DNA of 64,000 nt from Adiantum capillus-veneris (Eukaryota > Streptophyta > Polypodiopsida > Polypodiales > Pteridaceae): positions 62,708,248 through 62,772,247 of the forward strand of contig CM043944.1 in assembly GCA_014529385.2 (NCBI GenBank), given 5' to 3'. The translations under genes were made by a program, and so were the position numbers. The notes under the pieces were generated by a model that saw only the letters and a list, made by a program, of their open reading frames with translations, did not search any database and had not been told where the DNA came from. The first letter of the stretch is position 1, and each line of letters opens with the position of its first letter. Below, piece by piece: positions 45,730 through 56,640 of this stretch.

Positions 45730-45950
45730 ATGTTGCATGTCATGCAAAGCTAGAAAAAGAAAGAGGGGAAGAAGAAAATAAGGGAAAGAAGAAGTTACGA
45801 AGAAGAAGAGAAGGAAAGGGAAGAAAAAGAGAGAAGGAAAAGAAAGGGAGAAAAAAAAAGAAGGAAAGAAGAAGAAGGAGAAGAAAAGGAAGAGGGGGGA
45901 GAGAAGAAGAAGAAGAAAAGGAGAGGGGAAGGTCTTTTCAGAGGCCGGGA
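45730..45950 (+). repeat. Purine-rich tract in X's 5' LTR
   Basis: About 220 bp of almost pure A/G (AAGAAGAAG-type, not a simple repeat), following a T20 run at 45711-45726. The matching tract in the 3' LTR is 49685-49860. Phe/Ser- or Lys/Glu-rich frames through it are artefacts. Confidence 0.85.
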
Positions 45951-45960
45951 AAGAATTCAA

Positions 45961-46002
<42 letters not shown>

Positions 46003-46631
46003 GCGTTCACTCTTTTGGCAAATATGCTCTCTCTTGATATAGGGAGGAATTTTTTTGGGGAAATCATATTGTGCTCTCGACGAAGGTGATTCAGCAAAGA
46101 GAAGAAACACAAGGGAAGAAGATGATGGATGCGCTTGACCTCAAGGTTATTTGATGCGTGACAAGGGGATCTTTTTCAGGATGAGATTACATGAGAGATG
46201 CCAACAGAGAAGGATTTGCGCGAGTGCAGATACAAAGGGTGTGGATTCTAAAGCTTGTATGAAGACCGATCTGTGATCATTGCGGGTTTGTGTGTATGCC
46301 ACCAATAACGGCGTGAGCATGCAATGGGCAACAACCAACCGTATGATTGGTTGGAGGGCCAAGCACCAAAAATTCAACATGTATGGGTGCCATTGCTTGA
46401 GATTTTGTCATTACCCAGGGTTTTCTGTTAGAGTTTTGATGAATACTGAGGACACTTTCGATCATACTTTGTACATGAATTGAAATTTGAATGAAAGCAA
46501 GGTTGGGTCACATTTGTGTTGTAAATTTCTTGTTGTTTCAATCTTGTTGCCTCTTTCTCTCTCTACTCTCTCATAGCCAGAAGCCTGGTGCTTTCCCGAT
46601 CAACCCTGAAGAACCATCGGCTACGACATTT

Positions 46632-46651
46632 TTGGTGAACCCGACGTGAAC
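46632..46651 (+). other. Element X primer-binding site
   Basis: TTGGTGAACCCGACGTGAAC, four bases after the LTR. It is nearly identical to P1's, and the leader that follows also ends GGGGTGAG. Confidence 0.75.
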
Positions 46652-46673
46652 CGACCGGGGTGAGAGAGAGAAG

Positions 46674-47616
46674 ATGGAGTTGCTGCGAGGAGTACAAGAG
46701 GTTTTACAAAAACTTTCAAATATAAGCTTCACATACTTCTTTGAAGAGGTACAAACTACACCGGATTTTAAAAAATTGATGCAGATGATTGAAGCAATTT
46801 CAAGCCGGGCAAGGGTACAAGCATCAAAGCAAAAGAAACTAGACAATGTTGTGGATGCGGCGTTGGATGCTTTGTATGCCAAGTGTAATATATTCAAGTG
46901 TTATGATCCGATGGGATACCTCTCATGTTACGAGATGGAGATGCGAGCATGTGAAGTTCCAAAGGAGCTTTGGTGAAGTCGTTTGAGCGGTTGGTCATTT
47001 CATGTTTGATTACACAACTTGAAGATCTTGTCAGGAAATATGTAGATTGTTGTTGGGAGTATTTTAAAGAATGAATTTTACATGCTAGTAATGAATATAT
47101 GGCAAGGAAAATGGGATATGATGATGAACATGCACCAAACTATGAAGAATTTTGGAAACAAGTTTGTGGTAAATTAGCAGCAGAGCAAGATGCTTTGGGA
47201 GATGTTGCACATATTGAAGGGCCAGAAATTGAAAGTAATGGAGAGTTTTTAGAGTTACCTAAAGCTAATGGCTGTGCATTAGCAACTCAAGTGAAGCTGT
47301 TAATGAAGATGTTGATTGCTCCATGATCAACTCACAGAGGGACACTATGCATGCTGACTATCTATAGGTATGTGACGAGTCTTTGAATATGACAGGAGAT
47401 GCCTGTCATGATATGAAAATTGCACATGATACCATGGATGTACCATCTGATCCCTATGAACAAGAGCACGAGCCTATGTCTATTGAGGAAGAAGTGCATG
47501 CAAATGGATATGCTGCTGAACATGATGAGGATGTCATCATTGATGCTTTCCTAAGTGACTTACATGCATATGTTCTAACATGTGATGATGCTTCTTCTGA
47601 TGGAATGCCTATTTAG
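46674..47616 (+). pseudogene. Element X acidic protein of unknown function, decayed
   Basis: It starts at ATG 46674, 22 bases past the PBS, exactly where P1 has gag. The first 100 codons (to the stop at 46976) encode a helical, mixed-charge segment. The frame recovers after an indel, passes a TGA near 47085, and reads on at 47099-47326 and 47383-47616. The last part is strongly acidic (PMSIEEEVHANG, EHDEDVIIDAF). No capsid, zinc knuckle or pol motif is visible. Layout (helical start, acidic end, gag position) resembles element B's protein, but I see no clear sequence match. Confidence 0.5.
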
Positions 47617-48524
47617 AGGGAGTGCAGGTGTTACACTGGGAGAATGGGTTTCCAACAGACACATTTATACTCAAAGATGATCAGGTAGACGAGGTATTCA
47701 TAGACAAGCCTATATGTGTGAGCAATGTACCAAGTTTACTGATGTGGAGAATGTTGTTGAGCTTTCATGTGTTGAAGTGGGAGAAGTGGGAATGGGATAC
47801 CAACACACACATCAATATTCTAAAGTTGCAAGGGGTGAAGACAATGAGCCGGATCATCATTCGAGGTGGCAAAGAAACCAATTGTTTCAAAGAATGATTG
47901 CTATATTTTTCAAAGGATATGTGCGATATGAAATTTCTATTATATTCCCCTTATTAATGACCATGTTAGGGATCTTTTGTTTGTCGACAAAAGGGGGGAG
48001 TTTCTCTTGTGTGCATACCAAAAGACAAATTCTGTTCCCAATTACCAACAAGGTCTAGATGTTTTCTCTTGCTTCGAGACAGGTTTCCATGTTTTGCAAA
48101 GAATATAGGTGCTATGTTCTCAACATAAAGCTTAAACTGGGTGGATCCAAGAATTGTTTAAACTAGATGCAACATGGCTGCATGGAATTGGGCCCAAGGT
48201 ATGATGCTAAGTTGTGCAAAGCTTGCAAAATGTGTATATCTTCTGGGTTTTTGCAGCTGGCTATGTCAGAAGAGTTTTATGCTGCTCCATTGTTGGGGTT
48301 ATTCCTTATTATTTTGTTTGATCCAGGAGGATAGGACATGGCTATGTGCCATGTCAAATGATGTGTAGGGTTACATGTTCCTTTATTCTAGATGGGTATA
48401 CACTCATGACAGTTGTTGAAGCATGCTTATAGTGGAGCATGATGGGGTGCATTTATGTCTATGCTTGTTGTTTTAGAAAATGGTTGGCACATGCTAAAGG
48501 ATGTGTAGGTTTAGACGGGGTGGA
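47617..48524 (+). other. Non-coding 3' interior of element X with polypurine tract
   Basis: No coding frame of note. The purine tract TTAGACGGGGTGGA lies immediately before the LTR at 48525. Confidence 0.55.
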
Positions 48525-50509
48525 TGTCGTACTGCTTTGTGGGCACGGTATGAAAAAGGAGGATCTGCAAGCATTTTCAAACTTTTCCAAACTTATAACT
48601 AATAGCACCAAATGCCCAATTCAAGCACAGTAAAGCACATACTCTAGCCCATGCTAGATGTTATCACCGGGAGCCCTGTCAAGTTGAAATAGATCACTCA
48701 AGCATGTATATCAACTCCGGTCTAGGAATAGCAGACCTGACCCCCCCCTACAAAATACTAAATTGCCCTTAAATTTTCAATCCAGACTCCAATTGACGAG
48801 CCGTAAAAATGGGCTTGTAGAGCATTTCAAGTATACAATTTTGGCCTATAAAACTTTATTCTAGCAGCATCACCATAGCCTGGCCCGTAGGCATCAATCT
48901 TCATTTCTTGGCCCCAGAACCCACAATAAGCATACATATCAATCAATCGTGCTATCATATCAAATTCTAGCATTAAAGTATTCTTGAATAATTCTAAAGT
49001 TATGGCCAATTCGGTTTACTATGCAGTCTCAGACATCCATGCGTGAAAAAAATTAATGCTGAAGCAGTCAAGGTTGTGCTTGAGACAATTTTAGTTGATA
49101 TTTGGGTAGAGCAAGCTAATCTTGGGATTTTTTGGATTATCAACATGCCATATGTGATGCTTTTACAAAAGCAAATAAACTTCTAGATGGGGTATCTCTT
49201 TGCAATGTCATCATTCAAAATGCATGGAGTAGGGTGTGGTCGAAAAAATTCCGGGAAAAGATGTTTTGTTTGGCAGTGCTTTGGACCAAATTGTGTTGCC
49301 TAGGCTATTGGCAAAACGAGTTGACCTGGTTTATATGTATTCTATATGTGGTTCTTTAATGAACACACATAAAGTTTGTGATAAGCTTTCAATGCGAAAT
49401 TTGACTCTTGGAGAGTATTGATTACGGGGAATGTCCAACATGGCAGTGAAAAGGCAGACCGATGGTGCTTTGACTGATGTGTGTAATGATAAGAAATATC
49501 TTGGTTGAATGTGCATGGAAAATATGGAGTTAAAGGCGACCCAAGGGCCATGGAAATGGCCGCCTGAAGGAGGGTTTTTTTTTAATGGATGTGAAAGGGT
49601 GAGATTTTTGGGCGACGTCGCTATTGCCCTCTTGGGCTAAGCAGCCCTTTTTTTTGTTTTTAAAATGTTGCATGTCATGCAAAGCTAGAAAAAGAAAGAA
49701 GGGAAGAAGGAAAAGAAGAAGTCGCGAAGAAGAAGAGAGGAAGAAAAAGAAGGAAAGAAGAAGAAAGGAAGGAAGAGAAAGGGAGAAGAAGAAGAACGAG
49801 AAGAAAAGGACGAGGGGGGAGAGAGGAAGAAGAAGAAAAGGACAAGGGAAGGATTTTCACAAGCTGAGAAAGAATTCAACATTTCTCTCTCTCTCATGCA
49901 TTCAGTCTTTTGGCGAATATGCTCTCTTGCGATATAGGTAGGAAATTTTTTGGGGGACATCATCTCGTACTCTCCACAAAGGTGAAGCAAAGAGCAGAAA
50001 CACAGGCAAAGAAGATGATGGACATGCTCGACCTCAAGGTTATTTGATGCGTGACAAGGGTATCTTTTTTAGAATGAGATTACATGAGGGTATGTCAATA
50101 GAGAAGTATTTGGGTGATTGCAGGTACAAAGGGTTTGGATTCGAAAGCTTGGATCAAGACCAATCTGTGATCATTGCGGGTTCACATGCCGCCAACGATG
50201 GCTTGAGCATGCAGCGGGCAAGAATCAACCTTATAATCGGTTGGAGGGCCGGGCAATAGGAATTCAACATGTATGGGTGCCATTTCTCGAGATTCTGTCA
50301 TTACCCAGGGTTTTCTATTAGAGATTTGATGAATATTGAGGGTCTCTTTCAACCATATTTTGTACATGAATTGGAAAATTGGGTTGGATCGCATTTGTGC
50401 TATAAATTTCTTGTTGTTTCAATCTTTTTTCCTCTTTGTCTCTCTACTCTCTCATAGCCAAAAGCCCAATGCTTTCCCCGTCCACCCTAAAGAACCACGC
50501 TCTCTGATA
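48525..50509 (+). repeat. Element X 3' LTR (1985 bp) with an internal inversion
   Basis: It starts TGTCGTACTG and ends at about 50509, where array sequence resumes with GCACGACTG. Collinear with the 5' LTR up to about 48606 and from about 48995. The segment between is the reverse complement of the 5' LTR's 44665-45030. The PPR-like LIDMYAYCGF therefore reads on the minus strand here (about 48960-48910), and the second PPR part on the plus strand (49300-49420). Confidence 0.85.
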
Positions 50510-51950
50510 GCACGACTGTTTTTGGCTGATTGGGATGAGTTTTGAGAGCACGAGAGTTTGGATATTCAGCTGAAAGATGTGTTAATTTAACCCACTCTTT
50601 GATATTTCCATCTTTGGCTCCCCATCTTGAAATGCTCTTAGAGCCCTATGAAGACTACCATTGGTTGCGTGTTTTGTCTGAAGTAATGAGCTTACAAGCC
50701 ATATTTGGATAGCTTATGGGCCAAACTTGTGTTTTTTTTCAAAGCACGGCTGTTTTAGGCTGATTGGGATGAGTTTTCAGAGCAGGATGTCAGAGCGGCA
50801 TGACAACAAGAGTCTAGATATTCATCCAAGAGATGGTGCTAAATTCAACCCGCTCTTTGATATTCCCATCTTCAACTCCCCATTCTCACATGGTGCTAGA
50901 GCCTTGTGAAGACTACCGTTGGCTGCGTTTTTAGTCTAAAATGGTGAGCTTACGAGTCAGATTTGAATTTTTTTTTGAAACATGTCTGTTTCAGGCTAAT
51001 TGGGCAAGCGTTCAAAGTATGCGAGGTTGGATATTCAGCTGAAAGATGGTGCTAAGTTCAGTCCACTCTTTGATATTCCAATATTTGGCTCCCCATTCTC
51101 ACATGGTGTGAGAGCCTTGTGAAGACTACCATTGGTTGCATGTTTTGCCTAACGTAATGAGCTTACGGGCCATAATTTGATAGCTTACGGGCCAGACATT
51201 TGTTTTTTCTAAAGCACAATTGTTTCAGGCTGATTGGGATGAGTTTTTAGAGCACAAGAGCGTCTAGATATTCAACCAAGAGATGGTGTTAAGTTCAACC
51301 CGCTCTTTGATATTCCCATCTTCGGCTCCCCATTCTCACATGGTTTCAAAGCCTTGTGAAAACTAGCGTTGGCTGCATTTTTTGTATGAACTGATGAGCT
51401 TACTAGCTAGACTTGCACTTTGGCAAAGCACGGGCTATTTTAGGCTGATTGGGATGAGTTCTCAGAACATGAGAGTTCGGATATTCAACCGAGAGATGTG
51501 TTAAGTTCAACCCACTCTTTGACATTCCCACCTTTGGCTCCCCATTCCCACATGGTGCTAAAGCCTTGTGAAAACTACCATTGGCTACGTGTTTTGTCTG
51601 AAGTAATGAGCTTACAGTCCATATTTGGATAACTTATAGGAAGAACTTGTGTTTTTCTTAAAGCACGGTTGTTTTAGGTTGATTGGGATGAGTTTTCAGA
51701 GCACGATTTCAGGGTGGCACGACAATGAGAGAGTCTAAATATTCATCCAAGAGATGGTGCTAAATTCAGCCTGCTCTTTGATATTCACATCTTAGGCTCC
51801 CCATTCTCACATGGTGTTAGGGCCTTGTGAAGACTACCGTTGACTGCGTTTCTTGTCTGAATTGAAGAACTTACGAGCCATACTTGCGGGCCATACTTGG
51901 AGTGCTTATGGGATAGACTTGTGTTGTTTTGAAGTAGGAATGATTGGAGC
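50510..51950. repeat. Tandem array, right block
   Basis: Six units anchored at about 50631, 50891, 51103, 51341, 51553 and 51812, spacings 212-260 bp, alternating roughly between ~212 and ~240-260. The same motifs as the left block. It stops before the (TG)n(GA)n at 51955. Confidence 0.9.
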
Positions 51951-51954
51951 TTGT

Positions 51955-51955
51955 T

Positions 51956-52010
<55 letters not shown>
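51955..52010. repeat. Compound (TG)n(GA)n microsatellite
   Basis: TG to 51980, then GA to 52010. It separates the tandem array from the transposase-like remnant. Confidence 0.95.
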
Positions 52011-52012
<2 letters not shown>

Positions 52013-52019
52013 TAACCAG

Positions 52020-52304
52020 ATGCTTCCAGAGTGTTTGAGTAGATGGATCAAAGAGATGTATCCTTGCAAAGATGTCGATGCAATTATAAGTGTAAGCATA
52101 GCTCTCTTGGCTACCAATATGTTAGTAAACGAAATTTCTATGAACATCTTCGTTGCAAACGGGATGGAGATTTTATATCCAAGTGTCACAAAAGAAAGCT
52201 TTTAGAAAAACCGTTGTGACACCTTGCGAAATGCTGAAACAATAGTTGAGTTTGTGCCATCAAATCAAGTGCAACAAAGAGTTTGGTGCAATTGTAGAGC
52301 ATAC
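52020..52304 (+). pseudogene. Cys/His-rich remnant, 5' part of a possible transposase-like gene
   Basis: One frame from about 52043 encodes a segment with C-x-C-x3-C...GYQYVSKRNFYEHLRC, like a zinc-binding module, and stops near 52215. At 52280-52300 the translation gives WCNCRA, and across the solo LTR a similar module continues (GGRFVAPSTYKRHQ, at about 53115-53165, after a frame change). I take the two sides as one gene split by the LTR. The family is uncertain. Confidence 0.35.
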
Positions 52305-52533
52305 TGTTAAGTATGGAGCCTGATTTACCCCTTGTAATTTTTTGTGGTAAAAATGCATATTTGTAAGGCCCCCATTATGAGGAGAAGCCATCATGCGTGA
52401 AGGAAAATCACTCGTTGGAAACCAAATTTTTCACGGCCAAAATTCAGGGGCAACTTTAGGGGCCTCGGGGACGGAAGGCCCTGATACTTTTTTTTTCCTT
52501 TGCCGGAATGTTCATTTTCGTCGGAATATTATG

Positions 52534-52645
52534 GCCGGACGGAGGTCGGAAAGTGGTCGGAAAACAACGGTCGGTTGGCCGGTGGCCGGTAGTCAATGGC
52601 CGGTGACCGATGGTCGGAAGTCAATAGCCGGTGGCCGGTGGCCGA
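52534..52645 (+). repeat. GGCCGG-rich imperfect repeats in the solo LTR
   Basis: Short units such as GTGGCCGGTGGCCGG, GGTCGGAAGTCAATAGCCGG repeat imperfectly upstream of the TATA box. CCGG sites are frequent methylation targets. Confidence 0.7.
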
Positions 52646-52772
52646 ATTCAAAAGTGGACTTGTCTTCTCAAGGGTGGCCACACATGGGCGGATTGGAGGG
52701 TTCGATTTGGAATTATCTACACAAGGGCGGCTACACATGACTGCCTCTCATGAGAGAGGGCAGCCCTTTTGG

Positions 52773-52782
52773 CCTATAAAAG
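52773..52782 (+). promoter_or_regulatory. TATA box of the solo LTR
   Basis: CCTATAAAAG, about 470 bp into the LTR. It could still drive transcription into the sequence on the right. Confidence 0.6.
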
Positions 52783-52985
52783 CAAGCCATTTCTACACAC
52801 ATTATATAGTGTGAATTTGATGCAACAAGGTGGGTGTGAGGTGGTGAGAGTGAAGCAAGGCGGGAGCTCTAGGAAGGGTATAATCCCTTTGTAAAATACT
52901 TCTTGTTTTGAAGTACTAAAGCCATTGAGTGGCTGCTTTCGCGTGGACATAGCCCACATTGGGTGAATCACGTATATCGTGTGTA

Positions 52986-52992
<7 letters not shown>

Positions 52993-53023
<31 letters not shown>
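52993..53023. repeat. CT microsatellite in the solo LTR
   Basis: About 15 CT units close to the 3' end of the copia-type LTR. Confidence 0.9.
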
Positions 53024-53024
<1 letters not shown>

Positions 53025-53114
53025 CTATAATCTCTTGTGTGTGAAATTTATATCTCTCCATTAAGTAATCTACTCAAATATCTATTTAGCTACGTAATAT
53101 TTTCTAACACATAC

Positions 53115-54020
53115 AGTGCTATGGTGGTAGGTTTGTGGCTCCGTCCACATATAAGAGGCACCAAGAGGCTGATGCTAAATATCAAAGTTTGTGCTCTACT
53201 TTTGGCTTACAAATCATGGACATTCCAAGATCTGGTTTTGATTTATCATTGGATCTTGTCTATGATACAATGCACATTCTCTTTTTGAATATTTTTCAGA
53301 AGTATGTCACGCTTTTGATGAGAAACTCAACAGCTGACATGAAACACAAGATTGATGATATCACAACAAGAGCCCTAAGCTATGTCCCTCCAGTCTTGCG
53401 ATATAGTCGTTGGCCAAGATATTCCAATAAATATCATGAAAGTTACAAGGCAAAAGATAATTAGAAATTTATTCAATGGTGTCTCCCATTTATATTATGT
53501 GAGGTGGGTTGTTTGCTGATATACAAGATGTTGGCCTCTTATTAATCGATAAAGCCCACCTCTTTTTCAACTATACTTGAGATCATGGTTGGACAAAATG
53601 ATGCAATTGAGGTTGCAAGGACCTTGATTTCATTTTGGAGAGTTAGGTATGGAAAGGCTTTTGGTGCTAATTCATCACACCACTTGAGCATGTCGCAGGT
53701 ACTATCATCTCTCACTATGCTTTAGGTAGCAATGTCCAAAGAGGGTTTTGGAAATTTGAAGTCTATTAATGTCTTTCTTCTTTTGAAGGGAGTGGAGAAA
53801 TACTGGATGATGTTGCTCGACATGAAAATAACGATGTTATACAGTGCTTTCTCTATGAGAGACTTGTCTCCATCTATGTGAACATAAAATCAAACAAAAA
53901 AGAGAATGGGATTTCCTTCACTAACTTTCATAGGAGAAAGCTTTTCACATGGATCTCAACACAAATCTACAAAGATAAGGATGCTCTTTTGCCTCACCAA
54001 AGGTTGTACCATGTAACATG
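53115..54020 (+). pseudogene. Transposase-like remnant, 3' part
   Basis: The frame to 53463 reads STYKRHQ, then FGLQIMDIPRSGFDL and LVYDTMHILFLNIFQKYV, reminiscent of the D-x-MH-x-LFLNI segment of tnp2-type (CACTA) transposase proteins. It then passes a stop and continues in pieces to a stop at about 54020. The call rests on that one motif and on the Cys/His modules upstream; it could be another transposon or domesticated gene. Confidence 0.3.
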
Positions 54021-55570
54021 AGTTGATTTTTGAAGTGTTTTAGCAATAAATTTTGTTTTTCTAGGAAGTTTTGGTCGTTTTAAAGTTGGTCCACTGTGTA
54101 GAAGGATGTGTGGATTGTTTTCGTCCAATAAAAGTTTTTGAGCCGGAAGGCACTTTCTAGGTCATTTTTGAAGGTGTTAACGTGTGATTTTGGAAAAGTG
54201 ATGTATGAAGCGATTGAAGACTGTGTTATAAGGAACAACTTTGGTTCTCTGAGTTTTTAGAGATTTTGATGTTTTGATGCTCGTTGAGGGCCAAAGATTA
54301 AGGAAAAAGTGAGATTTGTTGTTTTTGCATCGTTTTTGTAGAAAATGTTGTTTTGCATGTTGATTTTTAGCAAATCAAAACAGGATATGGAAATTTTGCA
54401 TCACATAGCCGTCAAAGAGCGCAACAAGAGCAACAAGATTGTGTGAGACGGACTTGGGTTGTTTTGGCTCCGTTTGGGAGTTATGTTCAGTTGAAGACAA
54501 CTGGAAATTTTGGAACTTGAAAGTTTTAAAAATGTAACCTTTACGGATCTTATTCTCGCAGGTATACTTGGTGCAAAAATCGAGTCGATCGAACGCCTAA
54601 AAAGCGGCTATTTTGAGAAGCCGCATGCTTTTCGAGGAAAAGAAGAGTAAAGGAACGACGGGTGGTGCGTTTGGGGCACAGATCTCCTCTTCTGCGAGTG
54701 CGAGTGAGGCACTGCATGCAAGCGAACTGAAGCTCGGGGGTGGTCGGGAGGTTCCAACTCTGTACAACGGAGTGCACCCATATTCAATTGCTCCTCTATT
54801 GTATCAAAACTCTGCAAAAATTCATCAATACAAAGAACTCTTTCTCTATCTTTTGCTGTCTATCTCTATTATTCTGTTCCTGTGACATACCAAGAGCTTC
54901 ACTTTGCTCTCATGGCACCTGCAAGATACACTATTGATTCTTCAATGCAACATGAATGTGAAGCATGGCATAAACATGAAATCTATACTAGGGTAAAGGG
55001 GCCAGTGGTGGGCCAGCTAAGAGGCGCTGGCTATAGCTCCCTCCCCCATTATCAGATTCGAGTCGAAGGAGGTGCAGAAGATGCGCGCTGAAGAGAGGAT
55101 TTCATCGCAAAAATCTGAGCGCAATCTGCCTACAATTGCAAAATAATACATAGCGTAGCGCATTCTCCAATGCAAAATGAAGCCTCTCACGTGTTAGAGA
55201 CAGGCAAGTGTTAGAAGCTGGACACACCCCACGGCATCTAACTACTCGGAACTATTATTTTTTGTAATTATTCATTCAATGAGGAAAACCCGATTTTTCA
55301 CGTTGTAAATATTGGGACTTACAGAAGTTTCCAGATTGTATCCCAGTTTTGATAGTTAGAATGAGTAGATGGTTGATTTTGGAACTTTAGGGTTTGAGAA
55401 TTTGTAAGGTATATATACCACTTTTTGACCTTAATGAAAAAACCTTTTGTCATTTCAAAACAAGTTTGAAGTCTGTGAGAGCGTACTGTGTACAAGAGAG
55501 AGAGTGAGAGCTTCATCTTGACGCTACGTGTGCTTCGGTGGTTGGAATCGTGTGCGGAGAAGTGCAGCGT
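54021..55570. other. No gene seen; LTR-like pieces left of Z
   Basis: A TATA-like AAGGTATATATACC lies at 55408-55421 (plus). A GCGGCT/AGCCGC hairpin lies at 54603-54624. The 54770-54890 part resembles an LTR end, but no terminal pair or PBS could be matched. The sequence ends AGCGT before Z, which would be Z's left target site. Confidence 0.3.
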
Positions 55571-56508
55571 TGTCAGGAGTTTTTTGGAGCAAGGGATTGC
55601 GCATATGTACATATACATGCATGGTGCATCAAATGAAGAATTGCCCATTTTCCAGAGCCAGGTGGTTACGTGGGGCCCACATGTGTACAGGTAGGACAAC
55701 ATGTACATAGTGCAGCGATTTTCACTATTATCAATACTAGTGTGTTTTTTCTACAATAAGGAGGAGTTGGTAGCGCGTAAAACTTCTCGAGGAAGCTATC
55801 CACGGGCCGACGACGTGAGGTCAGCAGGTGCGTCAGATGGCATCTAGTGGCGTCAGGAGGACGAACGAGGTCAATATTTGCACGCGGATGAGGACGGACA
55901 CAACGTGGGTGTTTTTTGGTGAGAGTTATGCAGAAAGGTCATCATTAGGACCAATTTTTGGGGCCACTTCACGTGGTGGCGAGATGCATTATTGGAAAAA
56001 AGCTGAGTGCCAGGTGTGCGAATGATGAAAAAAGGTGACAACTATGCACTGCGAGGTCAGTTTTTGGCCTGTTCGGGGTCCGTTTGAGGTCATCTAAAAG
56101 GCCAAGGGTGCCCAAGTAATAAAGCTAAGTGTGGGAACTAAAAAAAACTGAGAGAAGACCAGAAAAAACGTGGAGAAGAGAGGAGGAACAGTCGCAGGTG
56201 TGTTTTTTGGATTTTTGGAGCCTGTTTTGGCCGTAAACTGCTCATCCGATGTCGGATTTGAGCACTTTGACATTGTAGACTGGGGTTTTGGGCCGTTCCG
56301 GACGCGATGGCGCTGTCCATTTTTCCAAATTCCTCACTCTTTTTCTGCTGTTTTTCTGTGTAATCTTCTCCGGTGAGTGAATCTTCTTCTCCAATTTGTG
56401 ATTGTATCTGGTATCTTTTACCCATATTGTGTGAGCTGTTTTCCCCATTGGTGTTGGCCCAAGCTCATTTGTATCTAAACATCAGAAATTCTCCTCTTTT
56501 GAGCTGAG

Positions 56509-56540
<32 letters not shown>

Positions 56541-56640
56541 CTGTGTGGAGTGGACAAGTGGATAGTTTCTCTCCTCTCACTCCAGAGGTGTGTTCACTGT
56601 CTCGGCCAGGTGTGTTGTCTAAGCCGAGTGGTGCCCCATA
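55571..56640 (+). repeat. Z left LTR, truncated
   Basis: It matches 61972-63047 almost perfectly and stops at GTGCCCCATA. A TG run lies at 56519-56540. The open frame that reads from this TG run into gag is an accident of the deletion; the first in-frame ATG is at 56658. Confidence 0.92.

Larger units (their letters stand above)
44583..46628 (+). repeat. Element X 5' LTR (2046 bp)
   Basis: It contains PPR-like coding remnants (44670-45575), a ~240-bp purine-rich tract (45730-45950), a CT run (45964-46000) and a leader-proximal end. It aligns with the 3' LTR except that one ~370-bp segment (about 44665-45030) is in inverted orientation in the 3' LTR. Confidence 0.85.
44583..50509 (+). mobile_element. 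Element X: non-autonomous LTR element with PPR sequence in its LTRs
   Basis: LTRs at 44583-46628 and 48525-50509 start TGTC and (5' copy) end CTACGACA. The PBS follows at 46632; a purine tract (AGACGGGGTGGA) ends at 48524. The 1.9-kb interior has only a decayed acidic frame. The flanks are array sequence, and joining them recreates a normal unit (...TTGAAGC / GCACGACTG...), which confirms the insertion. A target duplication is not clean (GCGG versus GCAC). PBS and leader match P1 and P2, so P-type enzymes probably moved it. Confidence 0.85.
52305..53109 (+). repeat. Copia-type solo LTR with perfect target duplication
   Basis: It starts TGTTA and ends TAACA (805 bp), and is flanked by CATAC on both sides (52300-52304 and 53110-53114). 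No PBS, internal region or second LTR is present, so recombination between two LTRs removed the rest. Near the end, GCCCACATTGGGTGAATCACGT is the wording typical of plant copia LTR ends. A TATA box CCTATAAAAG lies at 52773-52782 on the plus strand. Confidence 0.9.

Noticed and set aside
45700-46110. 136-codon Phe/Ser-rich minus-strand frame
   Set aside because: It is the complement of the purine tract in X's LTR plus a CT run, not a protein.
43085-51950. Regularly spaced repeats considered as a CRISPR array
   Set aside because: Units are ~235 bp and similar along their length, with no short repeat and unique spacer; the context is plant.
54613-54885. 90-codon frame with Ser/Ala-rich start and hydrophobic end
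   Set aside because: No homology I recognise; the end overlaps T-rich LTR-like DNA. Too weak to call a gene.
55040-55075. GATTCGAGTCGAAGG as a possible tRNA T-arm or PBS
   Set aside because: No cloverleaf can be built around it and no CCA end or LTR boundary is adjacent.
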